Shown in pieces: positions 51,453 through 60,043 of a stretch of 64,000 nucleotides of DNA. Below the pieces are notes generated by a model. The model saw nothing but the letters and a program-made list of their open reading frames with translations, was not told the DNA's origin and ran no database searches. Position 1 is the stretch's first letter. The number at the start of each line of letters is the position of its first letter. This stretch comes from Collinsella sp. TM09-10AT. Its GTDB lineage: Bacteria > Actinomycetota > Coriobacteriia > Coriobacteriales > Coriobacteriaceae. The stretch is from positions 12,882-76,881 of the forward strand of contig NZ_QSOP01000011.1 of NCBI RefSeq assembly GCF_003436275.1, given 5' to 3'. Both the position numbers and the translations under genes were made by a program.

Positions 51453-52784
51453 ATGAAGTACTTTGGCACCGACGGCTTTCGCGGTGAGGCCAACGTTGGG
51501 CTGACGGTAGAGCACGCTTATAAGATTGGCCGTTTTGTGGGCTGGTATTACGGCGCCAACCGCGAGCGCAAGGCGCGCGTCATCGTGGGCAAGGACACAC
51601 GTCGCTCGAGTTATATGTTCGAGGCGGCGCTGGTGAGTGGCCTGGTCGCGAGCGGTGCGGACGCCTATATGCTGCACGTGATCCCCACGCCGGGCGTAGC
51701 GCATCAGACCGTGGAAGGCTGCTTCGATTGCGGCATCATGATCAGCGCGAGCCACAACCCGTTTTGCGATAACGGCATTAAGCTCGTCAACAGCGACGGT
51801 TTTAAGATGGACGAGGACGTACTGGAGCTCATCGAGGGCTACATCGATGGCAAGAGCGAGGTGCCGCTGGCCACGGGCAACTACATCGGCGCCACGGTGG
51901 ACTACATGCAGGGCCGCAACCGCTACATTGCCTCGCTCATCGCCAGCGCGAACTTTTCGCTGCAGGGCGTCAAGATCGGTATCGACTGCGCCAACGGCTC
52001 GGCGTCCTCGGTGGCCAAGCCGGTGTTTGACGCGCTCGGTGCCGACGTGCGCGTGATCAACGCCGCGCCCGATGGCTTTAACATCAACGTCGACTGCGGC
52101 TCCACGCATATGGAGCGCCTGCAGCGCCACGTGGTGGAGCAGGGCCTGGACGTGGGTTTTGCCTATGACGGCGATGCCGACCGCTGCCTGGCCGTGGATG
52201 AGCGCGGTCGCGTGGTAGACGGCGACCAGATCCTGTACGTGTGCGGCGTGTATCTGAACAAGCACGGTCGCCTTTCGGGCGGTACCGTGGTTCCGACGAT
52301 TGCCAGCAACTTTGGCCTGATCAAGTCGTTGGAGCTTGCCGGCCTAAGTGCCGTGACCAGCGGTGTGGGCGACCGTCACGTGTATGCCAAGATGCGCGAG
52401 GGCGGTTACAGCCTAGGCGGCGAGCAGACGGGCCATACGATCTTTGGCGATATCGAGCGCACGGGCGACGGCATTATGACCTCGCTGCGCGTGATGGAAG
52501 TGATCCGCGCCGAGCGCGAGACGCTCTCGCAGCTCACGGCTCCGTGCAAGCTGCTACCGCAGGCGCAGGTGGCCGTGCGCGTGGCGGACAAGGACGCCGC
52601 GCTCGAGAACATGGGCGTGCAGAACGCCATCGCCGAGGCCGAGGCTGCGCTGGCAGGCGAGGGCCGCGTGCTCGTACGCAAGAGCGGAACCGAGTCGGTG
52701 ATTCGCGTGCTGGCCGAAGCCCCCGACCAAGCCGCCGCCGACGCCGCCATGAAGCGCATCGCCGCCGCCCTGGAAGCTCTATAG
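51453..52784 (+). CDS. glmM: Phosphoglucosamine mutase
   Basis: 443 residues. The phosphoserine is Ser100 in ISASHNP. The metal loop is DGDADR, the sugar loop GEQTGH and the phosphate-binding loop RKSGTES. It converts glucosamine 6-phosphate to glucosamine 1-phosphate for peptidoglycan. The opening KYFGTDGFRGEAN is typical of GlmM rather than of hexose phosphomutases. AAGGAG precedes the start. The stop is followed at once by a repeat hairpin. Confidence 0.93.
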   Translation: MKYFGTDGFRGEANVGLTVEHAYKIGRFVGWYYGANRERKARVIVGKDTRRSSYMFEAALVSGLVASGADAYMLHVIPTPGVAHQTVEGCFDCGIMISASHNPFCDNGIKLVNSDGFKMDEDVLELIEGYIDGKSEVPLATGNYIGATVDYMQGRNRYIASLIASANFSLQGVKIGIDCANGSASSVAKPVFDALGADVRVINAAPDGFNINVDCGSTHMERLQRHVVEQGLDVGFAYDGDADRCLAVDERGRVVDGDQILYVCGVYLNKHGRLSGGTVVPTIASNFGLIKSLELAGLSAVTSGVGDRHVYAKMREGGYSLGGEQTGHTIFGDIERTGDGIMTSLRVMEVIRAERETLSQLTAPCKLLPQAQVAVRVADKDAALENMGVQNAIAEAEAALAGEGRVLVRKSGTESVIRVLAEAPDQAAADAAMKRIAAALEAL

Positions 52785-52860
52785 TTACGCGGTTTTACCA
52801 AACCGCGTAACTGCTCGACGCTGCAAACGGCACCAAGCGGCAATCTGACGTTCAATTTCA
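52784..52860. repeat. Composite repeat: GTTACGCGG hairpin plus CGACGCTGCAAACG
   Basis: GTTACGCGGTTTTACC folds with AAACCGCGTAAC (52784-52811). It is followed by TCGACGCTGCAAACG and CGGCAATCTGACGTTCAAT. Both blocks match 25819-25938, though the middle hairpin of that copy is missing. The hairpin starts at the last base of glmM. Confidence 0.75.
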
Positions 52861-52920
52861 CCCGGCACTTGGGGACGTTCCTATTGTGCCGGCATGAAAG
52901 GAACGTCCCCAAGTACCGGG
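52861..52920. repeat. GGGGACGTTCC palindrome
   Basis: CCCGGCACTTGGGGACGTTC (from 52861) pairs with 52900-52920, with two mismatches. It belongs to the same family as 17509-17587 and 26050-26105. Confidence 0.7.
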
Positions 52921-52934
52921 TCTCTGGCTTAGAT

Positions 52935-52976
52935 GAAAAAGGGGCGCCGCGGAACCAACCCGCGGCGCCCCCTTTG
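52935..52976 (-). terminator. Terminator between glmM and the M32 peptidase
   Basis: Stem GGGGCGCCGCGG/CCGCGGCGCCCC; the T-run lies on the minus-strand side (AAAAA at 52936-52940 as written), so it serves mainly the peptidase gene. Confidence 0.8.
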
Positions 52977-52997
52977 CGTTGGCGTGTCGCCTAAGCT

Positions 52998-54572
52998 TTA
53001 CAGCTGATACAGCGTGGTGAACTTGTCCTGCAGGTAGCTGCAGTAGTAGCGGGCATCGAACGCCATGCCGCAGGCGCCCTTGATGAGCTCCGGCGCGTCC
53101 TTGGCGCGGCCCCACTGCCAAATGCGCTCGCCCAGCCAGGCGCGGACGGGAGCCAGGTCGCCGCTCGCACAGGCGCCGTTAAGGTCGACACCGTCGCGGC
53201 ACATGGCCGGCACAAACATGGCGTCGTAGGCGCTACCCAGTGCATACGTGGGGAAGTAGCCAAACGAGCCGCCGCTCCAGTGCGTATCCTGCAGGCAGCC
53301 GCGCGTGTCGTCGGGAACGGGAATGCCCAGGTACTCGTTCATAAAGCGGTTCCAAAGCGCGGGGATGTCCTTGGCCGTGGCCTCGCCGGCAAACAGCATG
53401 CGCTCGATCTGGTAGCGCACCATAATATGCAGCGGATAGGTGAGCTCGTCGGCCTCGGTGCGGATCAGCGACGGCTGCGCGATGTTCACGGCGCGGTAGA
53501 GCGTGTCCTCGTCGACGTCGCCGTAGACCTCGGGTGCGTGGCGGCGCAGCACCTCGAGCAGCGGTCCCATAAAGGCGCGGCTGCGACCCACGGTGTTCTC
53601 GAAGAAGCGGCTCTGGCTCTCGTGGATGCCCATGGAGGTGCCACCCTCAAGACAGGTGCGCGCATAGGCAGGATTGACGCCCAGCTCATACATGGCGTGT
53701 CCCGCCTCGTGGATGATGCTGTAGACGTTGGAGATGCAGTCGTCTTCGTAGATGTGCGTGGCGATGCGCGCGTCGCCCACCGAGAAGCCCTCGCTAAACG
53801 GGTGCTCGGTAAAGGCAAGCGTGGTGTCGTCCAGGTTCATGCCGACAAGCTTCATCAAGTCGAAGCTCATGGCGCGCTGGGCAGCCTCGGGCACGTGGGC
53901 GTGCAAGAAGTCGGCAGTGGGCTGCTGGCCGCGCTCGCCAATGGCATGCACAAGCGGCACGACCGTGGCCTTGACCTCGTCACAAAACGCGTCGAAGCTC
54001 TGGGCGGAAAGGCCGCGCTCGTACTGGTCGAGCCACACATCGTAGGGGTCGCGCTTGGGGTCCATGAGCTCGGCCTGATGCTTAAGTTGGGCGACGATTC
54101 TATCCACATAGGGCTCAAAGCTCGCCCAGTCGTTGGCCGCCTTGGCCTTGTGCCACACGGCGTCGGCCTCGCAGGTGAGCCTGGTCCAGGCCTCGGCCTC
54201 CTCGGTGGGGATAACGCTCGCCTCGCGCTGGTCGCGGCCGAGCACGCGGATCTCGTCGAGCAGCTGCGGGTCGTCTACATGTCCGCCCGCGACGGTCTCT
54301 CGTGCCAGCGAGCGCACAAGTTCGACAGACTTTTTGCTGGTCAGGAGCTTATGATGCTCGCCGGCGAGGGTACCCATGGCGTCGGCGCGCGCTGCGGCGC
54401 CGTTGGCGGGAGCAATGGTCGCGCCGTCAAACTCGGCAATCTTGAGCAGGTACTCGCGGGTCCACAGCTTGCCCTCGAGCTTACGGAATTTTTTGACAGC
54501 CTTATCGACCTTCATGCCTTTGGGCGTCTTATCCGCTGCGGGCTTGGCCATCTTATCCTTGTTCTTTCCCAT
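52998..54572 (-). CDS. M32-family (Taq-type) metallocarboxypeptidase
   Basis: 524 residues, the normal length. HEAGH at 288-292 binds zinc; the family blocks GTSMGIHESQSRFFEN and DTHWSGGSFGYFPTYALG are intact. It removes C-terminal amino acids, except next to proline, in the cytoplasm. A Lys-rich N-terminal 30 precedes the domain. Start 54572 has AAGGA upstream. Confidence 0.93.
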   Translation of the reverse strand: MGKNKDKMAKPAADKTPKGMKVDKAVKKFRKLEGKLWTREYLLKIAEFDGATIAPANGAAARADAMGTLAGEHHKLLTSKKSVELVRSLARETVAGGHVDDPQLLDEIRVLGRDQREASVIPTEEAEAWTRLTCEADAVWHKAKAANDWASFEPYVDRIVAQLKHQAELMDPKRDPYDVWLDQYERGLSAQSFDAFCDEVKATVVPLVHAIGERGQQPTADFLHAHVPEAAQRAMSFDLMKLVGMNLDDTTLAFTEHPFSEGFSVGDARIATHIYEDDCISNVYSIIHEAGHAMYELGVNPAYARTCLEGGTSMGIHESQSRFFENTVGRSRAFMGPLLEVLRRHAPEVYGDVDEDTLYRAVNIAQPSLIRTEADELTYPLHIMVRYQIERMLFAGEATAKDIPALWNRFMNEYLGIPVPDDTRGCLQDTHWSGGSFGYFPTYALGSAYDAMFVPAMCRDGVDLNGACASGDLAPVRAWLGERIWQWGRAKDAPELIKGACGMAFDARYYCSYLQDKFTTLYQL

Positions 54573-54699
54573 ACCTATATCCTTGATCTCGCAGACCGGA
54601 CGCCACGGGTGGGCGTACGGCCAGTTTGCACAGCTACCTGCCTTGTACCCAGCGCGAACAAAACGGAACGCGGCGATATGCTCGCAGAATGTGTTATCC

Positions 54700-54991
54700 T
54701 ATAGCCCAATGCGTTGACGGAGAGGGTTTTGCCCGCCGCGTCGCCGGCAAGAGAGGGAAGGTCATGGGCTGCAAGCCTTCCTGCGGTGGCAAGGGCCAAG
54801 CGTTCACTCCCGAGCAGCGACCTCAACGGGCGCGCGGCTAGCGGCGGCGAAGCCCCAGTAGGGAAGCCGTGAGCCTCGCGATAAGGGGCGCAGAGTGGGC
54901 ACGGCGGGCCAGACATCCGCTGGGTCAAACAAGGTGGTACCGCGGAATTCAACCGTCCTTGGGCAATGCACATGCCCGAGGACGGTTTTTT
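54700..54991 (+). promoter_or_regulatory. T-box riboswitch of pheS
   Basis: The T-box sequence AAGGTGGTACCGCGG (54931-54945) is intact. It is followed by the terminator AACCGTCCTT/GAGGACGGTT and T6 (54951-54991). Stem I can close with CGTTGA (from about 54712) and TCAACG (about 54833-54838). A TTC followed by A (54803-54805) is a plausible phenylalanine specifier. Uncharged tRNA-Phe would stabilise the antiterminator and allow pheS transcription. The specifier is tentative. Confidence 0.88.
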
Positions 54992-55076
54992 GTTACCGAA
55001 CCGGGCCGCGCATCCGCAGCATCGGGCGGCGTCAGCCGTCCCGGAGCGCGGATGCGCGAGAGACGAAAGGGAAGAC

Positions 55077-56153
55077 ATGAGTCTGATTGATGATCTGGTC
55101 AAACTCGAGGAAGAGGCCAAGGAGCTCGTCGCCGGCGCCGACGACGCCGCCAAGCTCGAGGCCGCGCGCGTTGAGCTGCTCGGCCGCAAGGGCCGCATCA
55201 CTGGCCTGATGCGTATGATGGGCAAGCTCGCCCCCGAGGATCGCCCCGTCATGGGCAAACGCGCCAACGAGATGCGCCAGCTGATTGAGGGCATGCTCGA
55301 CGAGCGCAACACCGAGATGAAGGCCGCCGCCCTCAAGCGCGCACTGGAGCACGACGCCGTCGACATCACGCTGCCGGGCGTCCGTCCGCAGATTGGTCAC
55401 CAGCACCTGATCAAGCAGATCATCGAGGAGGCCGAGGACATCTTCTGCGGCATCGGCTACACCGTCGAGTCCGGCCCCATGGTCGACACCTCCTACTACA
55501 ACTTCACCGCGCTCAACGCCCCCATGGATCACCCGAGCCGCTCGGCCCGCGACACGTTCTACGTGGTCGACAACAATCCCGGCAGCGTCGCGCACCCCGA
55601 GGCTCACGCCCACGGCGAGTCCGACGTGCTGCTGCGCACCCAGACCTCGGGCGTGCAGATCCACACCATGGAGTCGCAAAAGCCGCCCATCTACATGATC
55701 TGCCCGGGCACCGTCTACCGCCCCGACACGGCCGACGCCTGCCACCTGCCGCAGTTCAACCAGATCGAGGGCCTGGTCGTCGACGAGGGCATCACCTTTG
55801 GCGATCTTAAGGGCACGCTCGACTACTTTGTTAAGTGCATGTTTGGCGAGGACCGCAAGACGCGCTACCGCCCGCACTTCTTCCCCTTCACCGAGCCCAG
55901 CTGCGAGGTGGACGTGAGCTGCCACGTGTGCGGCGGCAAGGGCTGCAACTTCTGCAAGCACAGCGGCTGGATCGAAATCCTGGGCTGCGGCATGGTCGAC
56001 CCCAACGTCCTCATCAACTGCGGCATCGACCCCGAGAAGTACACCGGCTTCGCCTTTGGCATTGGCGCCGAGCGCGTCGCGGCCCTGCGCTACGACCTGC
56101 CCGACCTCAGAACGCTTATGACGGGCGATATGCGTTTCTTGAATCAGTTCTAG
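55077..56153 (+). CDS. pheS: Phenylalanyl-tRNA synthetase alpha subunit
   Basis: 358 residues. An N-terminal coiled coil (1-90) precedes the class II catalytic domain. HQHLIKQIIEEAEDIF, LRTQTSGVQIHTME, EPSCEVDVSC and GFAFGIGAERVAAL mark motifs 1 to 3. CHVCGGKGCNFC is a cysteine insert often seen in this subunit. It charges tRNA-Phe as an alpha2-beta2 enzyme with PheT. ATG 55077 has AAAGGGAAG upstream. Control is by the T-box leader. Confidence 0.96.
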   Translation: MSLIDDLVKLEEEAKELVAGADDAAKLEAARVELLGRKGRITGLMRMMGKLAPEDRPVMGKRANEMRQLIEGMLDERNTEMKAAALKRALEHDAVDITLPGVRPQIGHQHLIKQIIEEAEDIFCGIGYTVESGPMVDTSYYNFTALNAPMDHPSRSARDTFYVVDNNPGSVAHPEAHAHGESDVLLRTQTSGVQIHTMESQKPPIYMICPGTVYRPDTADACHLPQFNQIEGLVVDEGITFGDLKGTLDYFVKCMFGEDRKTRYRPHFFPFTEPSCEVDVSCHVCGGKGCNFCKHSGWIEILGCGMVDPNVLINCGIDPEKYTGFAFGIGAERVAALRYDLPDLRTLMTGDMRFLNQF

Positions 56154-56190
56154 GCTGCGGCTTGCCCAAGCACGGCACCTCGGCGCTCAT

Positions 56191-56229
56191 TCGTCGCTTG
56201 CGTACCAAAGTACGCGGCACTCCTCTTTC
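56191..56229. repeat. TCGTCGC...GTACC-AAGTACGC repeat, copy 2
   Basis: Matches 25938-25976 closely (TCGTCG, GCGTACC, AAGTACGC, CTCCTCTTTC in the same order). It lies in the 184-base gap between pheS and pheT, so it is transcribed with them. Confidence 0.6.
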
Positions 56230-56337
56230 GGGCCGATCTGCCGCACTTGGACAACCCTCGCTTTGTAAGGAATGTTCACAAAGTTGAAGTTTCCACCTGC
56301 ATCTCTTCGCAGGCTTTCAGTATGAAAGGAGAGCTAG

Positions 56338-58791
56338 ATGCGTGTTTCTTACGACTGGCTCAAGACCATGATCGATATTCCGGAGGATCCCAAGACCCTT
56401 TCGGACGAATATATCCGTACCGGCACCGAGGTCGAGGCGATCGATACCGTGGGCGAGTCCTTCGACCACGTGGTGACCGCCCAGGTGCTCACCAAGACCC
56501 CGCACCCCGATAGCGACCACATGTATGTGTGCTCGGTCGACGTGGGCGACAAGAACCTCGACGCTGACGGCAACCCCGCTCCGCTGCAGATTGTCTGCGG
56601 AGCGCAGAACTTTGAGGCCGGCGACCACATCGTCACGGCCATGATCGGCGCCGAGCTGCCCGGCGACATCAAGATCAAGAAGAGCAAGCTTCGCGGCGTC
56701 GTGTCCATGGGCATGAACTGCTCCGCGCGCGAGCTCGGCCTGGGCGGCGACCACTCCGGCATCATGATCCTGCCCGAGGACACGCCCTGCGGCATGCCGT
56801 TTGCCGAGTATGTGGGCTCGAGCGATACCGTGCTCGACTGCGAGATCACGCCCAACCGCCCCGACTGCCTGTCCATGATCGGCATGGCCCGCGAGACCGG
56901 TGCCATCTTCGACCGCGATTTCCACGTTGAGCTGCCCGCCATCCAGGCCGAGACCGGCCGCACGACGGACGACGAGCTTTCGGTCGAGATTGCCGACGAG
57001 GGCCTGTGCGACCGCTATGTCGCTCGCATCGTGCGCAACGTGAAGGTCTGCCCGTCGCCCGACTGGATGGTCAAGCGCCTCAACGCCCTGGGCGTGCGTC
57101 CGCACAACAACATCGTCGACATCACCAACTATGTGATGATGCTCACCGGTCAGCCGCTGCACGCCTTTGACCTGTCCAGCTTTGCCGAGCGCGAGGGCCG
57201 TCGCCGCGTGGTGGTTCGCGCTGCCCAGCAGGACGAGAAGTTCACGACCCTCGACGGCGAGGAGCGCACGCTCGACGCCGGCATGGGCCTCATCACCGAC
57301 GGCGAGCGTCCCGTGGCGCTGGCCGGCGTCATGGGCGGCATGGATTCCGAGATCGAGGACGACACCGTCGACGTGATGGTCGAGAGCGCCTGCTTCAACG
57401 CCGGTCGCACCTCGCATACCAGCCGCGACCTGTCGCTGATCTCGGACGCCTCCATTCGCTTTGAGCGCCAGGTCGACGAGACCGGCTGCGTGGATGTGGC
57501 CAACGTGGCCTGCGCGCTCATCGAGGAGATTGCCGGCGGCCAGGTCGCTCCCGGCTACATCGACGTGTTCCCCGCTCCTAAGACCATCGACAGCATCAAG
57601 CTGCGCCTGGCCCGCGTGCACGCCATCTGCGGCGCCGACATCGAGCCCGACTTTATCGAGCGCTCGCTCACCCGCTTGGGTTGCACCGTCGAGCGCGACG
57701 GCGAGGACTTTATGGTTACCCCGCCGAGCTTCCGTCCCGACCTGCCGCGCGAGATCGATCTGATCGAGGAAGTCCTGCGCCTGTGGGGCATGGGCCGCGT
57801 GACGGCGACCATCCCGGCTGCCAAGAACCACATCGGCGGCCTGACCCGCGAGCAGAAGCTCACCCGCAAGGTCGGCGAGATCCTGCGCGCCTGCGGCCTC
57901 AACGAGACCACGACCTTTGGCTTTGCCGCCCCGGGCGACCTGGAGAAGATCGGCATGTCCACCGAGGGCCGCGGCTGCCCCGTGGTGCTCATGAACCCGC
58001 TGGTGGCCGAGCAGACCGAGATGCGTCGCTCGCTGCTGCCGGGCCTGCTGCAATCCGTGGCCTACAACGAGGCCCACGGCACGCCCAACGTGCACCTGTA
58101 CGAGGTCGGCAGCCTGTTCCACGGTCGCGAGAACGCCAGCCTGCCCAAGGAGACCAAGTCCGTGGCGGGTGTGCTCTCGGGCCAGTGGAGCGAGCAGTCC
58201 TGGAACATGAAGTACCGCAAGCTGCGCTTCTTCTTTGGCAAGGGCATTGTCGAGGAGCTGCTTGCCCAGCTGCGTATCGAGAAGGTTCGCTTCCGTTCCG
58301 TCGAGGGCGAGGGCTATGCCTTCTTGCAGCCGGGCCGTGCCGCCGAGGTCCTCTCGGGCGGTACCGTGCTGGGCTGGGTCGGCGAGATCCACCCCGAGGC
58401 GCGCGAGGCGATGGGCATCGATGAGGTCGTCGTTGCCTTTGAGCTCGACCTGGACAAGCTGATCAAGGGCGCCCGCAACCAGGAGAACTACCGCGAGTTC
58501 TCGCAGTACCCGGCTGTTGAGCACGACCTGGCTATCGTGGTTGACAACTCCGTGACCTGCGAGGATCTTGAGCGCCGCATTACGAGCGCCGGCGGCAAGC
58601 TGCTCGAGGGCGTGCGCCTGTTCGATGTCTACCGCGATCCGGTTCGCATCGGCAAGGGCAAAAAGTCCATGGCCTTTGCGCTCACGTATCGCGCTGACGA
58701 CCACACACTCACCAGCGAAGAGGTCGAGAAGGCGCACCAGAAGATCGTCACCAAGGTGTGCAAGGGCGTAAACGGCGAGGTCCGCGGCTAG
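56338..58791 (+). CDS. pheT: Phenylalanyl-tRNA synthetase beta subunit
   Basis: 817 residues. In order: the tRNA-binding EMAP/OB domain (about 38-155; HPDSDHMYVCSVDVG, IVCGAQNF), the B3/B4 editing region, B5, the inactive class II core, and the C-terminal anticodon-binding FDX-ACB domain (REFSQYPAVEHDLAIVV). It pairs with PheS. ATG 56338 has AAAGGAGA upstream. A terminator follows 30 bases after the stop. Confidence 0.96.
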   Translation: MRVSYDWLKTMIDIPEDPKTLSDEYIRTGTEVEAIDTVGESFDHVVTAQVLTKTPHPDSDHMYVCSVDVGDKNLDADGNPAPLQIVCGAQNFEAGDHIVTAMIGAELPGDIKIKKSKLRGVVSMGMNCSARELGLGGDHSGIMILPEDTPCGMPFAEYVGSSDTVLDCEITPNRPDCLSMIGMARETGAIFDRDFHVELPAIQAETGRTTDDELSVEIADEGLCDRYVARIVRNVKVCPSPDWMVKRLNALGVRPHNNIVDITNYVMMLTGQPLHAFDLSSFAEREGRRRVVVRAAQQDEKFTTLDGEERTLDAGMGLITDGERPVALAGVMGGMDSEIEDDTVDVMVESACFNAGRTSHTSRDLSLISDASIRFERQVDETGCVDVANVACALIEEIAGGQVAPGYIDVFPAPKTIDSIKLRLARVHAICGADIEPDFIERSLTRLGCTVERDGEDFMVTPPSFRPDLPREIDLIEEVLRLWGMGRVTATIPAAKNHIGGLTREQKLTRKVGEILRACGLNETTTFGFAAPGDLEKIGMSTEGRGCPVVLMNPLVAEQTEMRRSLLPGLLQSVAYNEAHGTPNVHLYEVGSLFHGRENASLPKETKSVAGVLSGQWSEQSWNMKYRKLRFFFGKGIVEELLAQLRIEKVRFRSVEGEGYAFLQPGRAAEVLSGGTVLGWVGEIHPEAREAMGIDEVVVAFELDLDKLIKGARNQENYREFSQYPAVEHDLAIVVDNSVTCEDLERRITSAGGKLLEGVRLFDVYRDPVRIGKGKKSMAFALTYRADDHTLTSEEVEKAHQKIVTKVCKGVNGEVRG

Positions 58792-58821
58792 GACCGCTTG
58801 CGTCTGTGACGAATGTATTAC

Positions 58822-58858
58822 AAAACGGCGCACTGCTTTGTTGGCAGTGTGCCGTTTT
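58822..58858 (+). terminator. Terminator of pheST
   Basis: Stem AAAACGGCGCACTGC/GCAGTGTGCCGTTTT with one bulge and a 7-base loop; it ends in T4. Confidence 0.85.
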
Positions 58859-58904
58859 GCTATGATACCCGGCGGCGTGTTACGAATCTAACAATACGTA
58901 ACAC
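58838..58904 (+). promoter_or_regulatory. Nickel-ECF promoter with NikR-type operator
   Basis: TTGTTG (58838-58843) and TATGAT (58861-58866) are 17 bases apart. Just downstream, GTGTTAC (58877-58883) and GTAACAC (58898-58904) are separated by exactly 14 bases. This matches the GTGTTAC-N14/15-GTAACAC operator that I recall being described for Geobacter-type NikR. A repressor bound there would cover the transcription start. Confidence 0.7.
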
Positions 58905-58960
58905 TGGCAAGGTTATTCAAGCGGCGCTGCAATTCCGTGCGCCGACAACCGGGAGGCGCT

Positions 58961-60043
58961 ATGCACATTCCAGATAATTATTTGTCCCCGCAGACCGATG
59001 CCGTCATGGCGGTGGCGATGGTGCCCGTATGGGTCCATTGCATCAAGAAGGTGCGTGCTACGCTCGATCGCGAGCATATGGCGTTCCTGGGCATCTGCGC
59101 CGCATTCTCCTTCTTGCTCATGATGTTCAACGTGCCGCTGCCCGGCGGTACCACGGGACACGCCGTTGGCGGCGCGCTCATCGCGCTGCTGCTTGGCCCG
59201 GAGGCCGCGGCCATCGCGGTTTCGGTCGCGCTGGCGCTGCAGGCGCTGCTGTTTGGCGACGGCGGTATCCTGTCCTTTGGAGCCAACTGCTTTAACATGG
59301 CCTTTGTGTTGCCGTTTACCGCTGCTATCGTGTTCCGTGCGCTCAACAGCCGTCTGCACGACAAAAGGTGGGGCACCTCGGCTTCTGCCATCGTGAGCGG
59401 TTGGGTCGGGTTGTGCCTAGCGGCCCTGTGCGCGGCAATCGAGTTTGGTATTCAGCCGATGCTCTTTACCAACGCTTCGGGCGCTCCGCTGTACTGCCCC
59501 TTCCCGCTGTCCGTGGCTATTCCGGCCATGTTGGTCCCGCATATGCTGGTTGCCGGCGTGATCGAGGGCGTGGCGACGGCCGCCATCTATGGTTTCATTA
59601 AGAAGACGGCGCCGAGCATTATCGTCGGGCCCGAGGCCGTCGATGGCCAGCTTGCCGCCGATGGTACCGCCAAGAAGACTTCCCTGATTCCCACGCTCAT
59701 TCTGGTCGCCGTGCTTGTCGTGGCTACGCCGCTCGGCTTGCTCGCCACCGGTGACGCCTGGGGTGAGTGGGACGCCGAGGGCGCCGCGACCGCCGTTCAG
59801 GAGGCTGGTGACGACAGTCTGCAGGCTTCGGTCGGCCTCGATGCTCCGACCTTTGCCGATGCGCTGCCCACGGGCGACTACCTGCAGGTTTATTCCGAGG
59901 AGCAGGGCCTTGGCTTTGCCGGCCAGGCCGCGATGTATATTCTTTCGGGCGTGATTGGCGTGGCGGTGCTTACCATCGCATTCCGCCTGGTCTCGCTGAC
60001 GGTCAAGGAAAGCGGTGCTCATGGCAATAGCCGAGCTGCCTAG
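58961..60043 (+). CDS. Nickel ECF transporter S-component, NikM fused to a NikN/PDGLE-like part
   Basis: 360 residues. The N-terminus MHIPDNYLSP and TTGHAVGGAL place His2 and His67 where NikM/CbiM bind the metal. Seven membrane helices (to about 215) are followed by a PDGLE-type segment (TPLGLLATGDAWGEWDAEG) and a last helix, so the small NikN-like partner is fused on. The family carries Ni2+ or Co2+. The NikR-like operator upstream and lack of a cobalamin riboswitch favour nickel. ATG 58961 has GGGAGG. Confidence 0.88.
   Translation: MHIPDNYLSPQTDAVMAVAMVPVWVHCIKKVRATLDREHMAFLGICAAFSFLLMMFNVPLPGGTTGHAVGGALIALLLGPEAAAIAVSVALALQALLFGDGGILSFGANCFNMAFVLPFTAAIVFRALNSRLHDKRWGTSASAIVSGWVGLCLAALCAAIEFGIQPMLFTNASGAPLYCPFPLSVAIPAMLVPHMLVAGVIEGVATAAIYGFIKKTAPSIIVGPEAVDGQLAADGTAKKTSLIPTLILVAVLVVATPLGLLATGDAWGEWDAEGAATAVQEAGDDSLQASVGLDAPTFADALPTGDYLQVYSEEQGLGFAGQAAMYILSGVIGVAVLTIAFRLVSLTVKESGAHGNSRAA

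Noticed and set aside
58792..58960. Cobalamin riboswitch before the ECF metal transporter
   Set aside because: No B12-box is visible and the leader is too short. A dyad matching the NikR operator explains the region better.
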